A stretch of 64,000 nt of DNA from Candidatus Accumulibacter sp. ACC003 (GTDB lineage: Bacteria; Pseudomonadota; Gammaproteobacteria; Burkholderiales; Rhodocyclaceae): the NCBI RefSeq assembly GCF_907163085.1, contig NZ_CAJQTX010000006.1:186001-250000 (forward strand), read 5' to 3'. The position numbers were made by a program, and so were the translations under genes. Below are positions 47,057 to 56,813 of the stretch, one piece after another. Numbering within the stretch: position 1 is the first letter of the stretch; each line of letters starts with the position of its first letter. Below the pieces are notes generated by a model. It searched no databases and was not told the DNA's origin. It saw only the letters and a list, made by a program, of their open reading frames with translations.

Positions 47057-49366
47057 TCAGCGCTTCAGGCGGGCAAAGGCGCTGGCCATCGCGCTGCTCG
47101 CTGCCGGCTGGCTGTTCTGGCGTTGCCGGGCCCTGGCCGACAGTGGCGCCGCCGCCATTTTGCTGGCGCTCGGCAGCTCGTCGGCGAGACGCATGCTGAG
47201 CGCGATGCGTTGCCGCGGCAGGTCGACTTCGAGGACCTTGACCTTGACCACGTCGCCGGCCTTGACCACCGTGCGCGGATCCTTGACGAAGCTGTTGGCG
47301 ATCGCCGAGATGTGCACCAGCCCGTCCTGATGGACGCCGATGTCGACGAAGGCGCCGAAGTTGGCGACGTTGGTGACCACGCCTTCGAGGATCATTCCCG
47401 GCTGCAGGTCCTTGAGCGCTTCGACGCCGTCGCGGAAGGCCGCGGTCTTGAATTCGGGGCGCGGGTCGCGGCCGGGTTTTTCGAGTTCCTTGAGGATGTC
47501 GCGGACGGTCGGCAGGCCAAACTTCTCGTCGGTGTATTTCTCGGCGACCAGTGCCTTGAGCAGGCGCGTGTCGCCGATGCACTCGCCGATGCTTTTCTTG
47601 ATGTCGGCGAGGATGCGCTCGACCAGCGGGTAGGCCTCGGGGTGCACCGCCGAGGCGTCGAGCGGGTTGTCGCTGTCGTTGATGCGCAGGAAGCCGGCGG
47701 CCAGCTCGAAGGTCTTCTCGCCGAGGCGGGGAACCGCCTTGAGCGCTTGCCGGCTGGCGAAGGCGCCGTGCTGGTCGCGGTAGGCGACGATGTTCGTCGC
47801 CAGCGTCGGGCTGAGCCCCGAAACGCGCGTCAGCAGCGGCACCGAGGCGGTGTTGACGTCGACGCCGACGGCATTGACGCAGTCCTCGACGACGGCGTTC
47901 AGCGCCCTCGCCAGACGCGTCTGGCTGACGTCGTGCTGGTACTGGCCAACGCCGATCGACTTCGGATCGATCTTCACCAGTTCGGCCAGCGGATCCTGCA
48001 GCCGGCGGGCGATCGACACCGCACCGCGCAGGCTGACATCGACGTCCGGGAACTCGCGCGAGGCGTACTCGGAAGCCGAATAGACCGAAGCGCCGGCCTC
48101 GGAAACGACGATCTTGCGCAGGCCAAGCGCCGGCTGCCGCTCGATCAGCTCGGCCGCCAGGCGGTCGGTTTCGCGCGACGCCGTGCCGTTGCCGATGCTG
48201 ATCAGGCCGACCTGATGCTTGCCCGCCAGCAGCGCCAACTGCTGCAGCGCGCCGTCCCAATCGCGGCGCGGCTCGTGCGGAAAAATCGTCGCCGTCGCCA
48301 GCAGTTTGCCGGTAGCGTCGACGACGGCGACCTTGACGCCGGTGCGCAGACCGGGGTCGAGGCCCATCGTGGCGTGCTTGCCGGCCGGTGCGGCGAGCAG
48401 CAGGTCGTGCAGGTTGGCGCCGAAAACACGGATCGCTTCGGCTTCGGCGCGCTCGCGCAGGGCGCTCATCAGCTCGAGTTCGAGGTGCAGCGAAACCTTG
48501 ATCCGCCACGTCCAGCGGACCGTGTCGGCGAGCCATTTGTCGGCCGGCCGGCGACGATCGACGATCCCGTAGCGCAGCGCGATGCGCGTCTCGCAGTGGT
48601 TGGGCGCGCTGGCCTTCTCTTCGACTTCGTTGTCGAGGACCAGCGCCAGTTGCAGCAGGCCCTCGTTGCGGCCGCGGAACAGCGCCAGCGCCCGATGCGA
48701 CGGGATCAAAAGGATCGCTTCGGCGTAGGCAAAGTAATCCTGGAACTTGGCTGCTTCGCTCTCCTTGCCAGCGACGACGGTCGAGCGGACGTAGCCGTGC
48801 GCCTCGAGATACGCGCGCAGTTCGCCGAGCAGGCCGGCGTCTTCGGCGAAGCGCTCCATGAGGATCTGGCGGGCGCCGTCGAGGACGCTCTTGACGTCGG
48901 CAAAGCCGGCTTCGGCGTTGACATAGGGCGCGGCCTCGACTTCGGGGGTCAGCGTCGGGTCGGCCAACAAGGCTTCGGCGAGTGGTGTCAGGCCGGCCTC
49001 GCGGGCGATCTGCGCCTTGCTACGGCGCTTCGGCTTGTACGGCAGGTAGAGGTCTTCGAGACGCTGCTTGGTTTCTGCAGCGGCAATCTCGGCGGCCAGC
49101 GCCGGCGTCAGCTGGCCCTGTTCGTCGATCGACGCGACGATCGCCGCGCGTCGCTCTTCGAGCTCGCGCAGGTAGACCAGGCGTTCGTCGAGCAGGCGCA
49201 ACTGGATGTCGTCGAGGCCGCCGGTCACCTCCTTGCGGTAGCGAGCAATGAACGGCACCGTCGCCCCCTCGTCGAGCAGCGCCGCGGTGGCGACGACCTG
49301 CTGGGGCTGGCAGCCAATTTCTTCGGCAATCTTGCGGGCGATAGCTTGTTCGGTCGGTGACGGCAT
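47057..49366 (-). CDS. tex: Tex-family RNA-binding transcription accessory protein
   Basis: This 769-residue protein is the bacterial relative of Spt6, with an N-terminal helical region, a YqgF/RNase-H-like core ([20 protein letters not shown], about residue 330), helix-hairpin-helix units ([20 protein letters not shown] and [18 protein letters not shown]) and a C-terminal S1 RNA-binding domain ([20 protein letters not shown], then GLVHISAIA). The N terminus has [20 protein letters not shown], a hallmark. ATG 49366 starts the family sequence. It is the only gene on its strand between ilvE and the Wzz-type gene. Confidence 0.96.
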   Translation of the reverse strand: MPSPTEQAIARKIAEEIGCQPQQVVATAALLDEGATVPFIARYRKEVTGGLDDIQLRLLDERLVYLRELEERRAAIVASIDEQGQLTPALAAEIAAAETKQRLEDLYLPYKPKRRSKAQIAREAGLTPLAEALLADPTLTPEVEAAPYVNAEAGFADVKSVLDGARQILMERFAEDAGLLGELRAYLEAHGYVRSTVVAGKESEAAKFQDYFAYAEAILLIPSHRALALFRGRNEGLLQLALVLDNEVEEKASAPNHCETRIALRYGIVDRRRPADKWLADTVRWTWRIKVSLHLELELMSALRERAEAEAIRVFGANLHDLLLAAPAGKHATMGLDPGLRTGVKVAVVDATGKLLATATIFPHEPRRDWDGALQQLALLAGKHQVGLISIGNGTASRETDRLAAELIERQPALGLRKIVVSEAGASVYSASEYASREFPDVDVSLRGAVSIARRLQDPLAELVKIDPKSIGVGQYQHDVSQTRLARALNAVVEDCVNAVGVDVNTASVPLLTRVSGLSPTLATNIVAYRDQHGAFASRQALKAVPRLGEKTFELAAGFLRINDSDNPLDASAVHPEAYPLVERILADIKKSIGECIGDTRLLKALVAEKYTDEKFGLPTVRDILKELEKPGRDPRPEFKTAAFRDGVEALKDLQPGMILEGVVTNVANFGAFVDIGVHQDGLVHISAIANSFVKDPRTVVKAGDVVKVKVLEVDLPRQRIALSMRLADELPSASKMAAAPLSARARQRQNSQPAASSAMASAFARLKR

Positions 49367-49952
49367 GGCGGTTGGATGCGACTCGATGGCCGGCTGAAAA
49401 AAGCGCGAACTATGCCCAATCAGGCAGCAAAACTCAAGGTCGGCGGCTGTTCATGAGCCCTGTCATGCGTCGCCCGCTGTCGCCACGGCGGCGAAGTGCG
49501 CCACCGCTCAAGGGCGGAACGGCGATGGCACGTCGTCCAGTCGCGGCTGCTTTTGGCGCAGCAACACGATGTCGATCTGCATACGGGCAGCGGCCCGGCG
49601 GCAATCACGAATGTGCCCCTTACCCGTCGCCAAGGCTTTGGCAGCCTTCGGGCAAATGCATTGTCGCCCGATGAAATGAAGCGCGTGGGCAGCAGTCAGA
49701 CGCGGATCGTGCTGCCGAAGCTGCGGCGTGACAAGCTCGCCGAACTGAAGGAAAATCAGCATGCCTTCTAGCCACCCGATCTGCGCAGCGTGCGGGCCGG
49801 CGAAGCAAATCCCTGGAGGGAACGAGCTTCTGCGGCTTTGCCTTGCGGCCGTGCGTGATGAAATCACCAGAGGCAATCGCGCTCTGGCCCCGCTCTGGTT
49901 AATTTGTGCGGTCGGATTAATCTGTGGTAACTGTTCAGGAGAGGTCAAATTC
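49367..49952. other. Intergenic region, 586 bp, no supported gene
   Basis: Several open frames exist on both strands, but none shows a recognisable domain and their ends do not fit ribosome sites. A plus frame ending at 49771 reads SPDEMKRVGSSQTRIVLPKL and could be a faint remnant. Base composition shifts to AT-rich from about 49900 onward, which marks the entry into the acquired-looking gene at 49953. Confidence 0.45.
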
Positions 49953-50219
49953 GTGGCTGCTGAGTACATGGAAGTGGAGCTTAATAATAATGAGAAAACG
50001 GCTATTCTGAAATATGCTTCATTCTTTGTAATGGATGAAGTGACCAAAAGCGACCTTTCAAACAGGCGAAAGAAATGGATAAGATTCAAGCCGCACGCGT
50101 TGTCGGAAGTCATTGGCGAGTTGTCGTATCACTTTAATCGCTGCAAAAGGGGCGAGCTGTTTTATTTTCTTGATGAGCTGATTTGTAACCTGGAGAATTG
50201 CCAAACAATTTTCAAATGA
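49953..50219 (+). CDS. Small AT-rich orphan gene, hypothetical protein
   Basis: This 88-residue protein starts at GTG 49953, behind aggagagg, and reads MAAEYMEVELNNNEKTAILK onward, with KWIRFKPHALSEVIGELSYHF and a C-terminal acidic LDELICNLENCQ. ATG 49968 is an alternative start. It is predicted soluble and mostly helical. The AT-rich third positions and Asn/Lys-rich composition are very different from its neighbours, so it was probably acquired by transfer. No toxin, antitoxin or phage partner is visible next to it. I do not recognise the family. Confidence 0.65.
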   Translation: MAAEYMEVELNNNEKTAILKYASFFVMDEVTKSDLSNRRKKWIRFKPHALSEVIGELSYHFNRCKRGELFYFLDELICNLENCQTIFK

Positions 50220-50352
50220 GGCTTCAATATTGGGCGAGCATCGTCGCCGGCGTCATTCCGCCGAACGGTCTATGGTGCCCGTCTTCGCCCGTTGGCGAGC
50301 GAGCGTCAATCCGATCGGCGACCTTGAAAAACCAACATCCGAGGAGCACAGC

Positions 50353-50829
50353 ATGGCCAAACAAGTTTTTGACGGAGACGACCTGAACGCTGGAGCGATG
50401 GCGGAATTGGCCGCGCTACCCGATGGTCAGCCGTTCGCGCTGATCAACCTGCTGCTCTATAAAGAGTGGGCCGAGTATCCGCCGGGAACGGTCAGCGAGA
50501 AGCTGACCGGCAAACAGGCGTACGAGCGCTACACGGAACTTGTCGTTCCGCTGGTGAACGAGGTCGGCGGCGTGCCGATGTGGCGCGGCTCTCTGGCGGT
50601 CAACCTGATCGGGCCCGACGACGAGCGCTGGGACGAGGTGCTGATTATGCAGTATCCGAGCCGCGGCGCTTTCCAGCGCATGCTTGCCAATCCCGACTAT
50701 CAGGCGACGGTCTTGCACCGGACGGCCGCCGTCAGCGATTCGCGCTTGTACGGTGCGACGTCGCCCGAAGCCATTGGGCCGATGAAGTGGAAGCTTTTCA
50801 ATCTGACGCGCAAGCTGCGTGGCGACTGA
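50353..50829 (+). CDS. DUF1330-like dimeric alpha/beta-barrel protein
   Basis: This 158-residue protein has FALINLLLYKEWAEYPPG, QAYERYTELVVPLVNEVGGV, and WDEVLIMQYPSRGAFQRMLA with NPDYQATVLHRTAAVSDSRL. The last two match the DUF1330/EthD type of ferredoxin-like dimer. Catalysis is unknown. ATG 50353 follows gaggag. It stands alone between the AT-rich orphan and the fadL gene on the same strand. Confidence 0.82.
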   Translation: MAKQVFDGDDLNAGAMAELAALPDGQPFALINLLLYKEWAEYPPGTVSEKLTGKQAYERYTELVVPLVNEVGGVPMWRGSLAVNLIGPDDERWDEVLIMQYPSRGAFQRMLANPDYQATVLHRTAAVSDSRLYGATSPEAIGPMKWKLFNLTRKLRGD

Positions 50830-51096
50830 GCGGCAGCGCCAGCGAGCGAACGCCAGGCGCCGGCGCGCCGCACGACACGCCGCCAACGCCGGCGCCAGCC
50901 GCGTAGTTGGCAGCGCTCCGTCGTCAGAAAATCCGCTTGATTGCCCGAGCAACTGCCCTGTAGTATCGGCGGCCGTGGCCGGGAGCCTTCCGTCACAACA
51001 CTCGTGAGCGAGCCTCGTGGCCGCTTTCCTGAACCCGCATCGGGCCCCGCAAAGATCAGGGCCGGCACCCGCTGCACTCGAATCCAGGAGGTGAAT

Positions 51097-52455
51097 ATGT
51101 CCTGTCCGAAGCGCTTCGAAGCCGCTCGCGCCGCCACGCACGGCCAAGCTACCATGCCCTTCCGTGCGCTCGTCACTCTCGCCGCGGCGACCCTGGCGAC
51201 GACGCCGGCTTTCGCCGGCGGCATGATCGCCTACGAACTCGGAACGGCCGACGTCGGCCTCGCTTCGGCCGGCTACAACGTCCGTGCGCAGGATGCCTCG
51301 ACGGTGTTTACCAATCCGGCCGGCATGACCCGGCTGCAAGGCACGCAGGCGGTGGCCTCGGGGCAGCTGCTGTGGAACAGCACCAGGTATTCGATCGACT
51401 CGGGAAGCTCGCTCGATCTCGGCAGAAACGAAGGCGGCTATGCGGTCGGGTCGAACGGCTGGTTTCCCGGCGGCGGCGCATTCATCAGCCACAGCGTCTC
51501 GCCCGATCTGAAGGTCGGCTTCGCGCTGGCGGGCAATTTCGGCGCGCCGCTGAAGTACGACAACGACTGGGCGGGTCGCTATTACATCCAGAGTACGACG
51601 CTGCTTGGCTTGTCGCTGGTGCCGAGCGTCGCCTACAAGGTCAATGACAAGCTCTCGCTTGGCGCCGGCCTGAACGCCATGTACGGGATCTACCAGGATC
51701 AGGTGGCGATCAACAATCCCAACCCGGCTTTTGGCGACGGTCGGCTCAAGTACGACGATAACACCTGGGGCTGGGGCGCCAACCTTGGCTTGCTGTACGA
51801 AATTGACGAGGGAACGCGAATCGGGCTGACGTGGAATTCGCAGGTCAATCTCGACTTCAAGGCGACGCCGAAGTTTTCAGGCCTGTCGCCACTGGTCGCC
51901 AGCGGGCTGAACAAGGCCGGTTTGCTGGACTCGCAACTGAAGATCGGCATCACGGTGCCGCAGCAGGCGATGCTCAGCGTGTTCACGCAGCTTGACCCGC
52001 AATGGGCGGCGCTCGGCAGTGTCGGTTGGCAGCAGTGGTCGAGGTTCGGGCGGATCAATATCGGCATCGACAATACGTCGAACCCGGTCAGCCTGACGAC
52101 GGCGATACCCTTCAAGGACACCTGGCACGTCGCCGCCGGCGGGCAGTATCGCTTGAGCGATCCGTGGCTGCTCAACTTCGGTGTCGCCTACGACTCGGGT
52201 TTCCAGCCCGACAGCTCGACGGTGTCGCCGCTGATGCCGCTGAACACCGCCTGGCGTTTCGGCGTCGGTGGCCAGCAGCAGCTGAGCAAGACCTCGGAGT
52301 GGGGTGTGGCCGCCGAATACATCTACGGCGGGACGCTGAAGACCGACCTGCAGACCTCGGCGCCGGTCGCTGTCGGTGGTCGCGGCAACCTGATCGGCTC
52401 GTACGACAACATCGGAACGATCGTCATGAGCGTTTACGGCAACTGGAAGTTCTAG
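51097..52455 (+). CDS. FadL/OmpP1/TodX-family outer-membrane transport protein
   Basis: This 452-residue outer-membrane beta-barrel moves hydrophobic compounds such as long-chain fatty acids across the outer membrane. The signal peptide is long (start MSCPKRFEAARAATHGQ; hydrophobic part FRALVTLAAATLATT; cleavage after AFA). The FadL signature follows: YELGTADVGLASAGYNVRAQ, then DASTVFTNPAGMTRL, the NPAG motif. Late strands end VMSVYGNWKF, with the usual terminal aromatic. caggaggtg precedes ATG 51097. It precedes DUF3604, PPIase and HupE genes on the same strand, 106 bases ahead of the first. Confidence 0.92.
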   Translation: MSCPKRFEAARAATHGQATMPFRALVTLAAATLATTPAFAGGMIAYELGTADVGLASAGYNVRAQDASTVFTNPAGMTRLQGTQAVASGQLLWNSTRYSIDSGSSLDLGRNEGGYAVGSNGWFPGGGAFISHSVSPDLKVGFALAGNFGAPLKYDNDWAGRYYIQSTTLLGLSLVPSVAYKVNDKLSLGAGLNAMYGIYQDQVAINNPNPAFGDGRLKYDDNTWGWGANLGLLYEIDEGTRIGLTWNSQVNLDFKATPKFSGLSPLVASGLNKAGLLDSQLKIGITVPQQAMLSVFTQLDPQWAALGSVGWQQWSRFGRINIGIDNTSNPVSLTTAIPFKDTWHVAAGGQYRLSDPWLLNFGVAYDSGFQPDSSTVSPLMPLNTAWRFGVGGQQQLSKTSEWGVAAEYIYGGTLKTDLQTSAPVAVGGRGNLIGSYDNIGTIVMSVYGNWKF

Positions 52456-52561
52456 CGCAAGTTCGCGGCAGAAAGTGGCACTACGGCACGTCGATGGCGT
52501 CGTGCCGCCGCCGGCCGCGCGGGCCAGGGATTTGTTTGCCGCCACGAAAGGAATGCGAAAA

Positions 52562-54790
52562 ATGCCCAGAAAACTGCAATACCTGGCCGCCGCCGTACTC
52601 GGTGGCGGGCTCCTCAGCGTCTCGGTGGCGCCGGTGCTGGCGCAGCAGAAGAACCCCGAACGCAATGTCTATTACGGCGAAACGCACGTACACACCAGCT
52701 GGTCCTTCGATGCCTTCGCTTTCGGCGACACCGTCACCGGCCCGGAGGAGTTCTACCAGTACTCGCTCGGTAAGCCGACGCCGCACCCGGGTGGCTACCG
52801 GGTGACGATCACCAAGCCGCTCGACTGGGCCGCCGATACCGAGCATGCCGAGTATATGGGAATGATTCAGGAGGCGGTCGACCCCGGCTCGGCCTTGCGC
52901 CAGAACTCGCCGGTCGTCGCCGAAGTACTCAAGGCCGGCGTGCACGCCGATCCGATGCTGGCCTTCAAGGTGCTGTCGGCGACGATCGCCAAGGGCGACC
53001 GGATCAAGCAGCTGTCGACTCCCGAGGTCGTCGCGCCGGTCTGGAAACGGATCGTCGACATCGCCGACAAGTACTATCAGCCCGGCAAGTTCACGACCTT
53101 CGCCGCCTACGAGTGGACGGCGACGCCGAACTCCAAGAACCTGCATCGCAATATTTTCTTCCGCGATTCGAAGAAGGTGCCGCAGGTGCCGTTTACGGCC
53201 GTGGACTCGACCGACCCGACGGCGCTGTGGAAGTGGATGGACGAGCAGCGTGCGGTCGGCAACGAGTTGCTCGCCATTTCGCACAACGCCAACCTCAGCG
53301 ACGGCTTGATGTTCCCGACCGAGGTCGATCACGCGGGTCGGCCGATCGACCAGGCGTGGGCCGAGGCGCGACTGCGCAACGAACCGCTGACCGAGATCAA
53401 GCAGGTCAAGGGCCAGTCGGAAACGACGCCGGGACTTTCGCCGAACGACGAGTTCGCCAACTACGAGGTCTTCGTCTGGCATCTTCTCGGCAGGAAGGGC
53501 CCGCTGCCACGCGAGTACGGCAGCTACGTTCGACAAGCGTACAAGGACGGTCTCGCGCTCGAGCAGGCGCGCGGCTTCAACCCCTTCAAGTTCGGCCTGG
53601 TCAGCGGCTCCGACTCGCATGTCAGCGTCGTTCCCTACCGCCAGAAGAACTTTTTTGGCGTGCACGGCACGGTCGACGACACGCCGCAAAAGCGCATCGA
53701 CGGTGCCACCGTGCTCGGGCTCAACAGTCTCTGGGTGACGCCGGCGGGGCTCAGCGCGGTGTGGGCCGAGGAAAATACGCGTGAGGCTATCTTCGACGCG
53801 CTGCAGCGCAAGGAGACCTATGCAACCAGTGGCGTGCGCGTGCCGCTGCGATTCTTCGGCGGCTGGGCGCTCGATAAGGCGTTGTTCAAGAACCGGGATT
53901 GGCTCAAGTCGGCCTACGCCAGCGGCGTGCCGATGGGCGGCGACCTGCCGGCAAAGCGCGCCAAGGCGCCGACCTTCGCCGTCTGGGCGAGCAAGGACCC
54001 GGACAGCGCCAACCTCGACCGCGTGCAGATCATCAAGGGCTGGAGCCGCAATGGCCAGTCCTTCGAGAAGGTCTACGACGTCGCCTGGGCCGGCGCGCGC
54101 AAGCCCGATCCGAGAACCGGCAAGGTGCCGGCAATCGCTTCGACGGTGGATCTCGGCAAGGGCACGTACAGCAACACGATTGGCGCCGTCGAACTGAAGG
54201 CGGTGTGGGTGGACCCGGATTTCGACCCGAGTCTGGACGCTTTCTACTACACCCGCGTGCTGGAGATTCCGACGCCGCGCTGGAGCACCATGCAGGCCGT
54301 CAAGCTTGGCCGCGTGCCGCCGAGTGGGGCGGGCTTTTCGGCGGTCATCCAGGAGCGTGCCTGGAGCTCGCCGATCTGGTACACGCCCAGCGCCGAAGCG
54401 CGCCAGGGCGCCAGGCCCGGCCTGACCATCGCTGACCTGAAGAAGCAGGGATCGCAGGCCTTGTCCGACGCGCAGCTCAAGGACTTGCTGGTCGGCAAGA
54501 CGGTCAGGGTGCGTAACACGGTTACCGGCGAGCACTTCGAGATCCTCCATGGCGCGACGGGCCACCGCCTGGTGACGGCGGTGAACGGCCAGCAGGCGGC
54601 CTTGACCGGCGCCGGCGAGTTGCTGCACGGCGGCGACCTGGACTACGAGATTCGTGACGGGCGTCTGCGCACCGAGATCAACGGCAGCGACTTCGACGTC
54701 GCCGTCTACAAGCTCGGCGACAAATACCTGGCGGCGCGCAGCAACGAATTCGGTTACGCCAATTACGAGGTCGAAGCGCTGCCGCAATGA
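52562..54790 (+). CDS. DUF3604-domain exported protein
   Basis: This 742-residue protein has a signal peptide (MPRKLQYLAAAVLGGGLLSV, cleavage after VLA) and the DUF3604 domain. It opens with VYYGETHVHTSWSFDAFAFG, whose HVHTSW matches PHP-type metal sites. Further parts are DWAADTEHAEYMGMIQ, FTTFAAYEWTATPNS, SHNANLSDGLMFP, VSGSDSHVSVVPYR and ATSGVRVPLRFFGGW. The fold suggests a periplasmic metal-dependent hydrolase, but the activity is unknown. ATG 52562 was chosen over ATG 52553 because aaagga lies 9 bases from it. The stop overlaps the PPIase start (ATGA). Confidence 0.9.
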   Translation: MPRKLQYLAAAVLGGGLLSVSVAPVLAQQKNPERNVYYGETHVHTSWSFDAFAFGDTVTGPEEFYQYSLGKPTPHPGGYRVTITKPLDWAADTEHAEYMGMIQEAVDPGSALRQNSPVVAEVLKAGVHADPMLAFKVLSATIAKGDRIKQLSTPEVVAPVWKRIVDIADKYYQPGKFTTFAAYEWTATPNSKNLHRNIFFRDSKKVPQVPFTAVDSTDPTALWKWMDEQRAVGNELLAISHNANLSDGLMFPTEVDHAGRPIDQAWAEARLRNEPLTEIKQVKGQSETTPGLSPNDEFANYEVFVWHLLGRKGPLPREYGSYVRQAYKDGLALEQARGFNPFKFGLVSGSDSHVSVVPYRQKNFFGVHGTVDDTPQKRIDGATVLGLNSLWVTPAGLSAVWAEENTREAIFDALQRKETYATSGVRVPLRFFGGWALDKALFKNRDWLKSAYASGVPMGGDLPAKRAKAPTFAVWASKDPDSANLDRVQIIKGWSRNGQSFEKVYDVAWAGARKPDPRTGKVPAIASTVDLGKGTYSNTIGAVELKAVWVDPDFDPSLDAFYYTRVLEIPTPRWSTMQAVKLGRVPPSGAGFSAVIQERAWSSPIWYTPSAEARQGARPGLTIADLKKQGSQALSDAQLKDLLVGKTVRVRNTVTGEHFEILHGATGHRLVTAVNGQQAALTGAGELLHGGDLDYEIRDGRLRTEINGSDFDVAVYKLGDKYLAARSNEFGYANYEVEALPQ

Positions 54791-55725
54791 GTATTGCTGC
54801 GGTATCGCCCGCTGATGCGCAGCGGTCACGCGTCGGCCGCTGGCTGCGCGAGCCACTCCTGCATTTTTTGCTCGCCGGTGGCGTGCTGTTCGCCGTCTAT
54901 GGCGCGCTCAACCCGCAGATCAGTGCGCCGTCGCCGGCCAATCAGATCCGGCTGACGCGCGACGATCTGCGCCAGATGGCGGTGCTGTGGGCCGGCAAGT
55001 GGCAGCGGCCGCCGACGCCGACGGAAATGAACAGCCTCATCGAAAACAGGATTCGCGAGGAAATCCTCTACCGCGAGTCGCTGGCGCTGGGCCTCGATCA
55101 GGGCGACACCATCGTCAGGCGCCGGTTGGCGCAAAAGATGGAATTTCTCGCCGAGGACAGCGCCGCGATCCGCGACCCCTCGGCCGCTGAACTGCAGGCG
55201 TGGTTCGAGCAGAATCGTGAGCGCTTCGCCCTGCCGGGGCGGATCTCGTTCCGTCACTTGTACTTCTCGCCCGACCAGCGCGGCCAGGGGGCGCGCGCGG
55301 CTGCCGGCGCGGCGCTGGCAAAGCTCGTCGACCAGCCGGCCGATTCGCCGCTGGCCGAGCGCCTCGGCGATCGTTTCATGTTCGAAGATCATTACGCCGA
55401 GCGCAGCCCCGAACAGGTCGCCGGGGTTTTCGGAGCGGCCTTCGCGCAGTCGCTGTCGGCGCTCAAGGCGGGGGCCTGGCAAGGGCCGGTCGAATCGGGC
55501 CTGGGCTGGCATCTGCTGTTCATCGATTCGCTGACGCCGGGACGGCTGCCGATTCTCGAGGAGATCGAGGCCGACGTGCGCGCCGAATGGATCAACGCGC
55601 AACGCGCCGACGCCAAGCGCCAGAGCTTCGCCGCGATGCGCGCGCGCTACGAAGTCGTGCTGCCGCCGCCGGATGCCGCGGTGGCGCCGGCCGCGGCAAC
55701 GGCGCCGACCAGCAACGCCCGATGA
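54787..55725 (+). CDS. Membrane-anchored parvulin-type peptidyl-prolyl isomerase
   Basis: This 312-residue protein has a short N-terminal cytoplasmic part, one span (about residues 24-42, LLHFLLAGGVLFAVYGAL), a SurA-N-like helical segment (NRIREEILYRESLALGLDQG) and a C-terminal parvulin-like domain with FRHLYFSPDQRGQGAR and GPVESGLGWHLLFIDSL. It should help fold exported proteins at the outer side of the inner membrane. It overlaps both its neighbours, DUF3604 and HupE, by four bases, so the three are made together. Its likely client is one of these, which is inference. Confidence 0.88.
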   Translation: MSIAAVSPADAQRSRVGRWLREPLLHFLLAGGVLFAVYGALNPQISAPSPANQIRLTRDDLRQMAVLWAGKWQRPPTPTEMNSLIENRIREEILYRESLALGLDQGDTIVRRRLAQKMEFLAEDSAAIRDPSAAELQAWFEQNRERFALPGRISFRHLYFSPDQRGQGARAAAGAALAKLVDQPADSPLAERLGDRFMFEDHYAERSPEQVAGVFGAAFAQSLSALKAGAWQGPVESGLGWHLLFIDSLTPGRLPILEEIEADVRAEWINAQRADAKRQSFAAMRARYEVVLPPPDAAVAPAAATAPTSNAR

Positions 55726-56744
55726 GCCGCCACGCGCGCGCGTTGGCGCGCTGGCGCTGGGCGCTGCGCGGCGCGCTGCTCGTCATCTGGCTGCCGTTGG
55801 CGGGCGCCTGGGCGCACGAAACCCGTCCGGCGTATCTTGAAATCAACCAGACCGCGCCGGGCCGCTACGACGTCTTGTGGCGCACGCCGGTGCTCTCGGG
55901 GATGCCTCTACCGGTCGCCGTGCAGTTCGCCGCCGGCACGCGCAATGTCACCGAACCGACGCGGCGCGAACTTGCCGATTCGCTACTCGAGCGCTGGCTG
56001 ATCGAATTGCCCGGCGGGCTCGCCGGCACGCGCATCGATCTCGTCGGCCTGCCAGCGACGATCACCGACGTGCTGGTGCGCGTGCAGTTGCGCGACGGGG
56101 CCTACTCGACGACGCTCGTTCATCCCTCGCAGCCGTGGCTGGAGGTTGCCGCCGAACGTGGCTGGCTGGCGGTCAGTGGCGCGTTTTTGCGGCATGGCGT
56201 CGATCATATTCTGCTCGGCTACGACCATCTGCTGTTTGTTTTTGCGCTGATCCTGATCGTCGGTCAGACGCGGATGTTGTTGTGGACGATCACCGCCTTC
56301 ACGCTCGCACATTCGATCACCCTGGCCCTGGCGACGCTGGGCGTGGTGCGCGTCGCCGGTCCGCCGGTCGAAGCGAGCATCGCGCTGTCGATCGTGCTGC
56401 TGGCGTGCGAGATCGTCCGCCGGCAGCGCGGCCAGGCGAGCCTGAGCGCGCGCTGGCCATGGCTGGTCGCCTTCGCTTTCGGGCTCTTGCACGGCCTCGG
56501 GTTCGCCAGCGCGCTGGCCAGCATCGGCTTGCCACGCGGCGATATTCCCGTGGCGCTGGCGGCTTTCAACGTCGGCGTCGAAGTCGGTCAGCTGGCGTTC
56601 ATCGCCGTTGTTCTGGGGGCTTTCGCCCTGGCCAGGCGGACTCGGCTGGCGGCTGCCGGCGAGCGCTACGCGCGGCCGGTGGCCGCCTACGCGATCGGAA
56701 TTCTGGCGTCGTTCTGGTTCTTCGAGAGGCTGGCGGGATTCTGA
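55722..56744 (+). CDS. HupE/UreJ_2-family membrane protein
   Basis: This 340-residue protein has a signal-like N terminus (ALLVIWLPLAGAWA, followed by HETRPAYLEI), a soluble periplasmic domain of about 150 residues, and then six or so spans starting at FLRHGVDHILLGYDHLLFVF. The latter, with WTITAFTLAHSITLALATLG and FAFGLLHGLGFASAL, matches UreJ_2/HupE, His-rich transporters thought to carry metal ions such as nickel. Known HupE proteins take up nickel, but this subgroup next to DUF3604 is uncharacterised. ATG 55722 overlaps the PPIase stop. Confidence 0.9.
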   Translation: MSRHARALARWRWALRGALLVIWLPLAGAWAHETRPAYLEINQTAPGRYDVLWRTPVLSGMPLPVAVQFAAGTRNVTEPTRRELADSLLERWLIELPGGLAGTRIDLVGLPATITDVLVRVQLRDGAYSTTLVHPSQPWLEVAAERGWLAVSGAFLRHGVDHILLGYDHLLFVFALILIVGQTRMLLWTITAFTLAHSITLALATLGVVRVAGPPVEASIALSIVLLACEIVRRQRGQASLSARWPWLVAFAFGLLHGLGFASALASIGLPRGDIPVALAAFNVGVEVGQLAFIAVVLGAFALARRTRLAAAGERYARPVAAYAIGILASFWFFERLAGF

Positions 56745-56813
56745 ATGCGCTATCCCGGGCTGGCCGGCGCTGCGTGACGTGCGGCGCGGCGTCCTTGGTT
56801 ATCGACGTCTCGG

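Noticed and set aside
46985..49360. A 791-codon open frame on the plus strand across the whole tex gene
   Set aside because: It is antisense to a clear tex gene, has no conserved domains and is rich in Arg/Asp patterns produced by reverse reading of GC-rich codons.
52481..54856. A 791-codon open frame on the minus strand across the DUF3604 gene
   Set aside because: It is the mirror of a well-supported exported protein with signal peptide and ribosome site, and contains no recognisable motif.
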